From Streptomyces novaecaesareae (GTDB lineage Bacteria > Actinomycetota > Actinomycetes > Streptomycetales > Streptomycetaceae), in contig NZ_JNWQ01000157.1 of assembly GCF_000716875.1 (NCBI RefSeq), positions 1 to 6,174 of the forward strand: DNA of 6,174 nt, given 5' to 3'. Below, piece after piece: positions 6,112 to 6,174 of the stretch. A model generated the notes under the pieces. The model saw only the letters and a list, made by a program, of their open reading frames with translations, was not told the origin of the DNA and ran no database searches. How positions within the stretch are numbered: the first letter of the stretch is position 1; each line of letters starts with the position of its first letter. A program made the translations under genes and the position numbers.

Positions 6112-6174
6112 CTGTCTCTTATACACATCTCCGAGCCCACGAGACAGGCAGAAATCTCGTATGCCGTCTTCTGC
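6112..6174 (+). other. Illumina Nextera transposase/i7 adapter (sequencing artefact)
   Basis: Bases 6112-6130 are the 19-bp Tn5 mosaic end CTGTCTCTTATACACATCT. They are followed by CCGAGCCCACGAGAC (6131-6145), an 8-base index AGGCAGAA (6146-6153, which I recognise as Nextera N703) and the start of the P7 flow-cell sequence (6154-6174). The order and spacing match the Nextera read-2 adapter exactly. This is untrimmed library sequence, not a genomic transposon end. It should be masked, and the upstream gene treated as partial at 6111. Confidence 0.99.

Noticed and set aside
6112..6130. A Tn5 transposon end in the genome
   Set aside because: The mosaic end is followed by adapter tail, index and P7 sequence, so it comes from library preparation.
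5043..6140. A 365-residue minus-strand protein beginning MGSEMCIRDR
   Set aside because: Its start is in the Nextera adapter and the rest is antisense to the muiA-like gene and the repeat-rich spacer.

Overview
This is a high-GC actinomycete segment, most likely from Streptomyces or a close relative such as Kitasatospora. The evidence is the strong G/C bias at third codon positions, long open frames on non-coding strands, GTG starts, and the resemblance of the Der, Cmk and TyrA proteins to streptomycete homologues. The window appears to be a whole short contig. Its right end (6112-6174) is Illumina Nextera adapter sequence, not genome, and its left end (base 1) falls inside a tandem repeat.

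Layout. Four genes lie head to tail on the minus strand, in transcription order: tyrA (prephenate dehydrogenase with a C-terminal ACT domain, 5024-3939), a DUF4419 protein of unknown function (3834-2752), cmk (cytidylate kinase, about 2585-1872) and der (double-GTPase ribosome assembly factor, 1644-193). Downstream of der are two tandem 93-bp units, each carrying a terminator-like hairpin. Divergent to tyrA, across a 426-bp spacer, a plus-strand gene starts at 5451. It encodes the N-terminal part of a MuiA-family (DUF4140/DUF4139) protein and is cut by the adapter junction at 6111.

How the genes relate. tyrA, cmk and der are housekeeping genes for tyrosine synthesis, CMP/dCMP phosphorylation and 50S subunit maturation. 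Their clustering is familiar in actinomycetes, but I see no direct biochemical link between them. The DUF4419 gene looks like an accessory insertion into that cluster. The acyltransferase gene that I recall often sitting between cmk and der in streptomycetes is absent; that position holds a 227-bp repeat-bearing spacer.

The most unusual feature is in the spacers. Each of the four minus-strand genes is followed, at its stop codon or within about 11 nt of it, by a different tandem array: 19-bp units after tyrA, (GGN)11 after the DUF4419 gene, about 29-bp GATC-rich units after cmk, and two 93-bp units after der. The divergent tyrA/muiA spacer carries a 7/8-bp array ending in a 14-bp perfect palindrome. 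I found no RNA genes, CRISPR array or mobile element. I also found no convincing evidence of a new multi-gene system; the best leads are the repeats and the DUF4419 gene.
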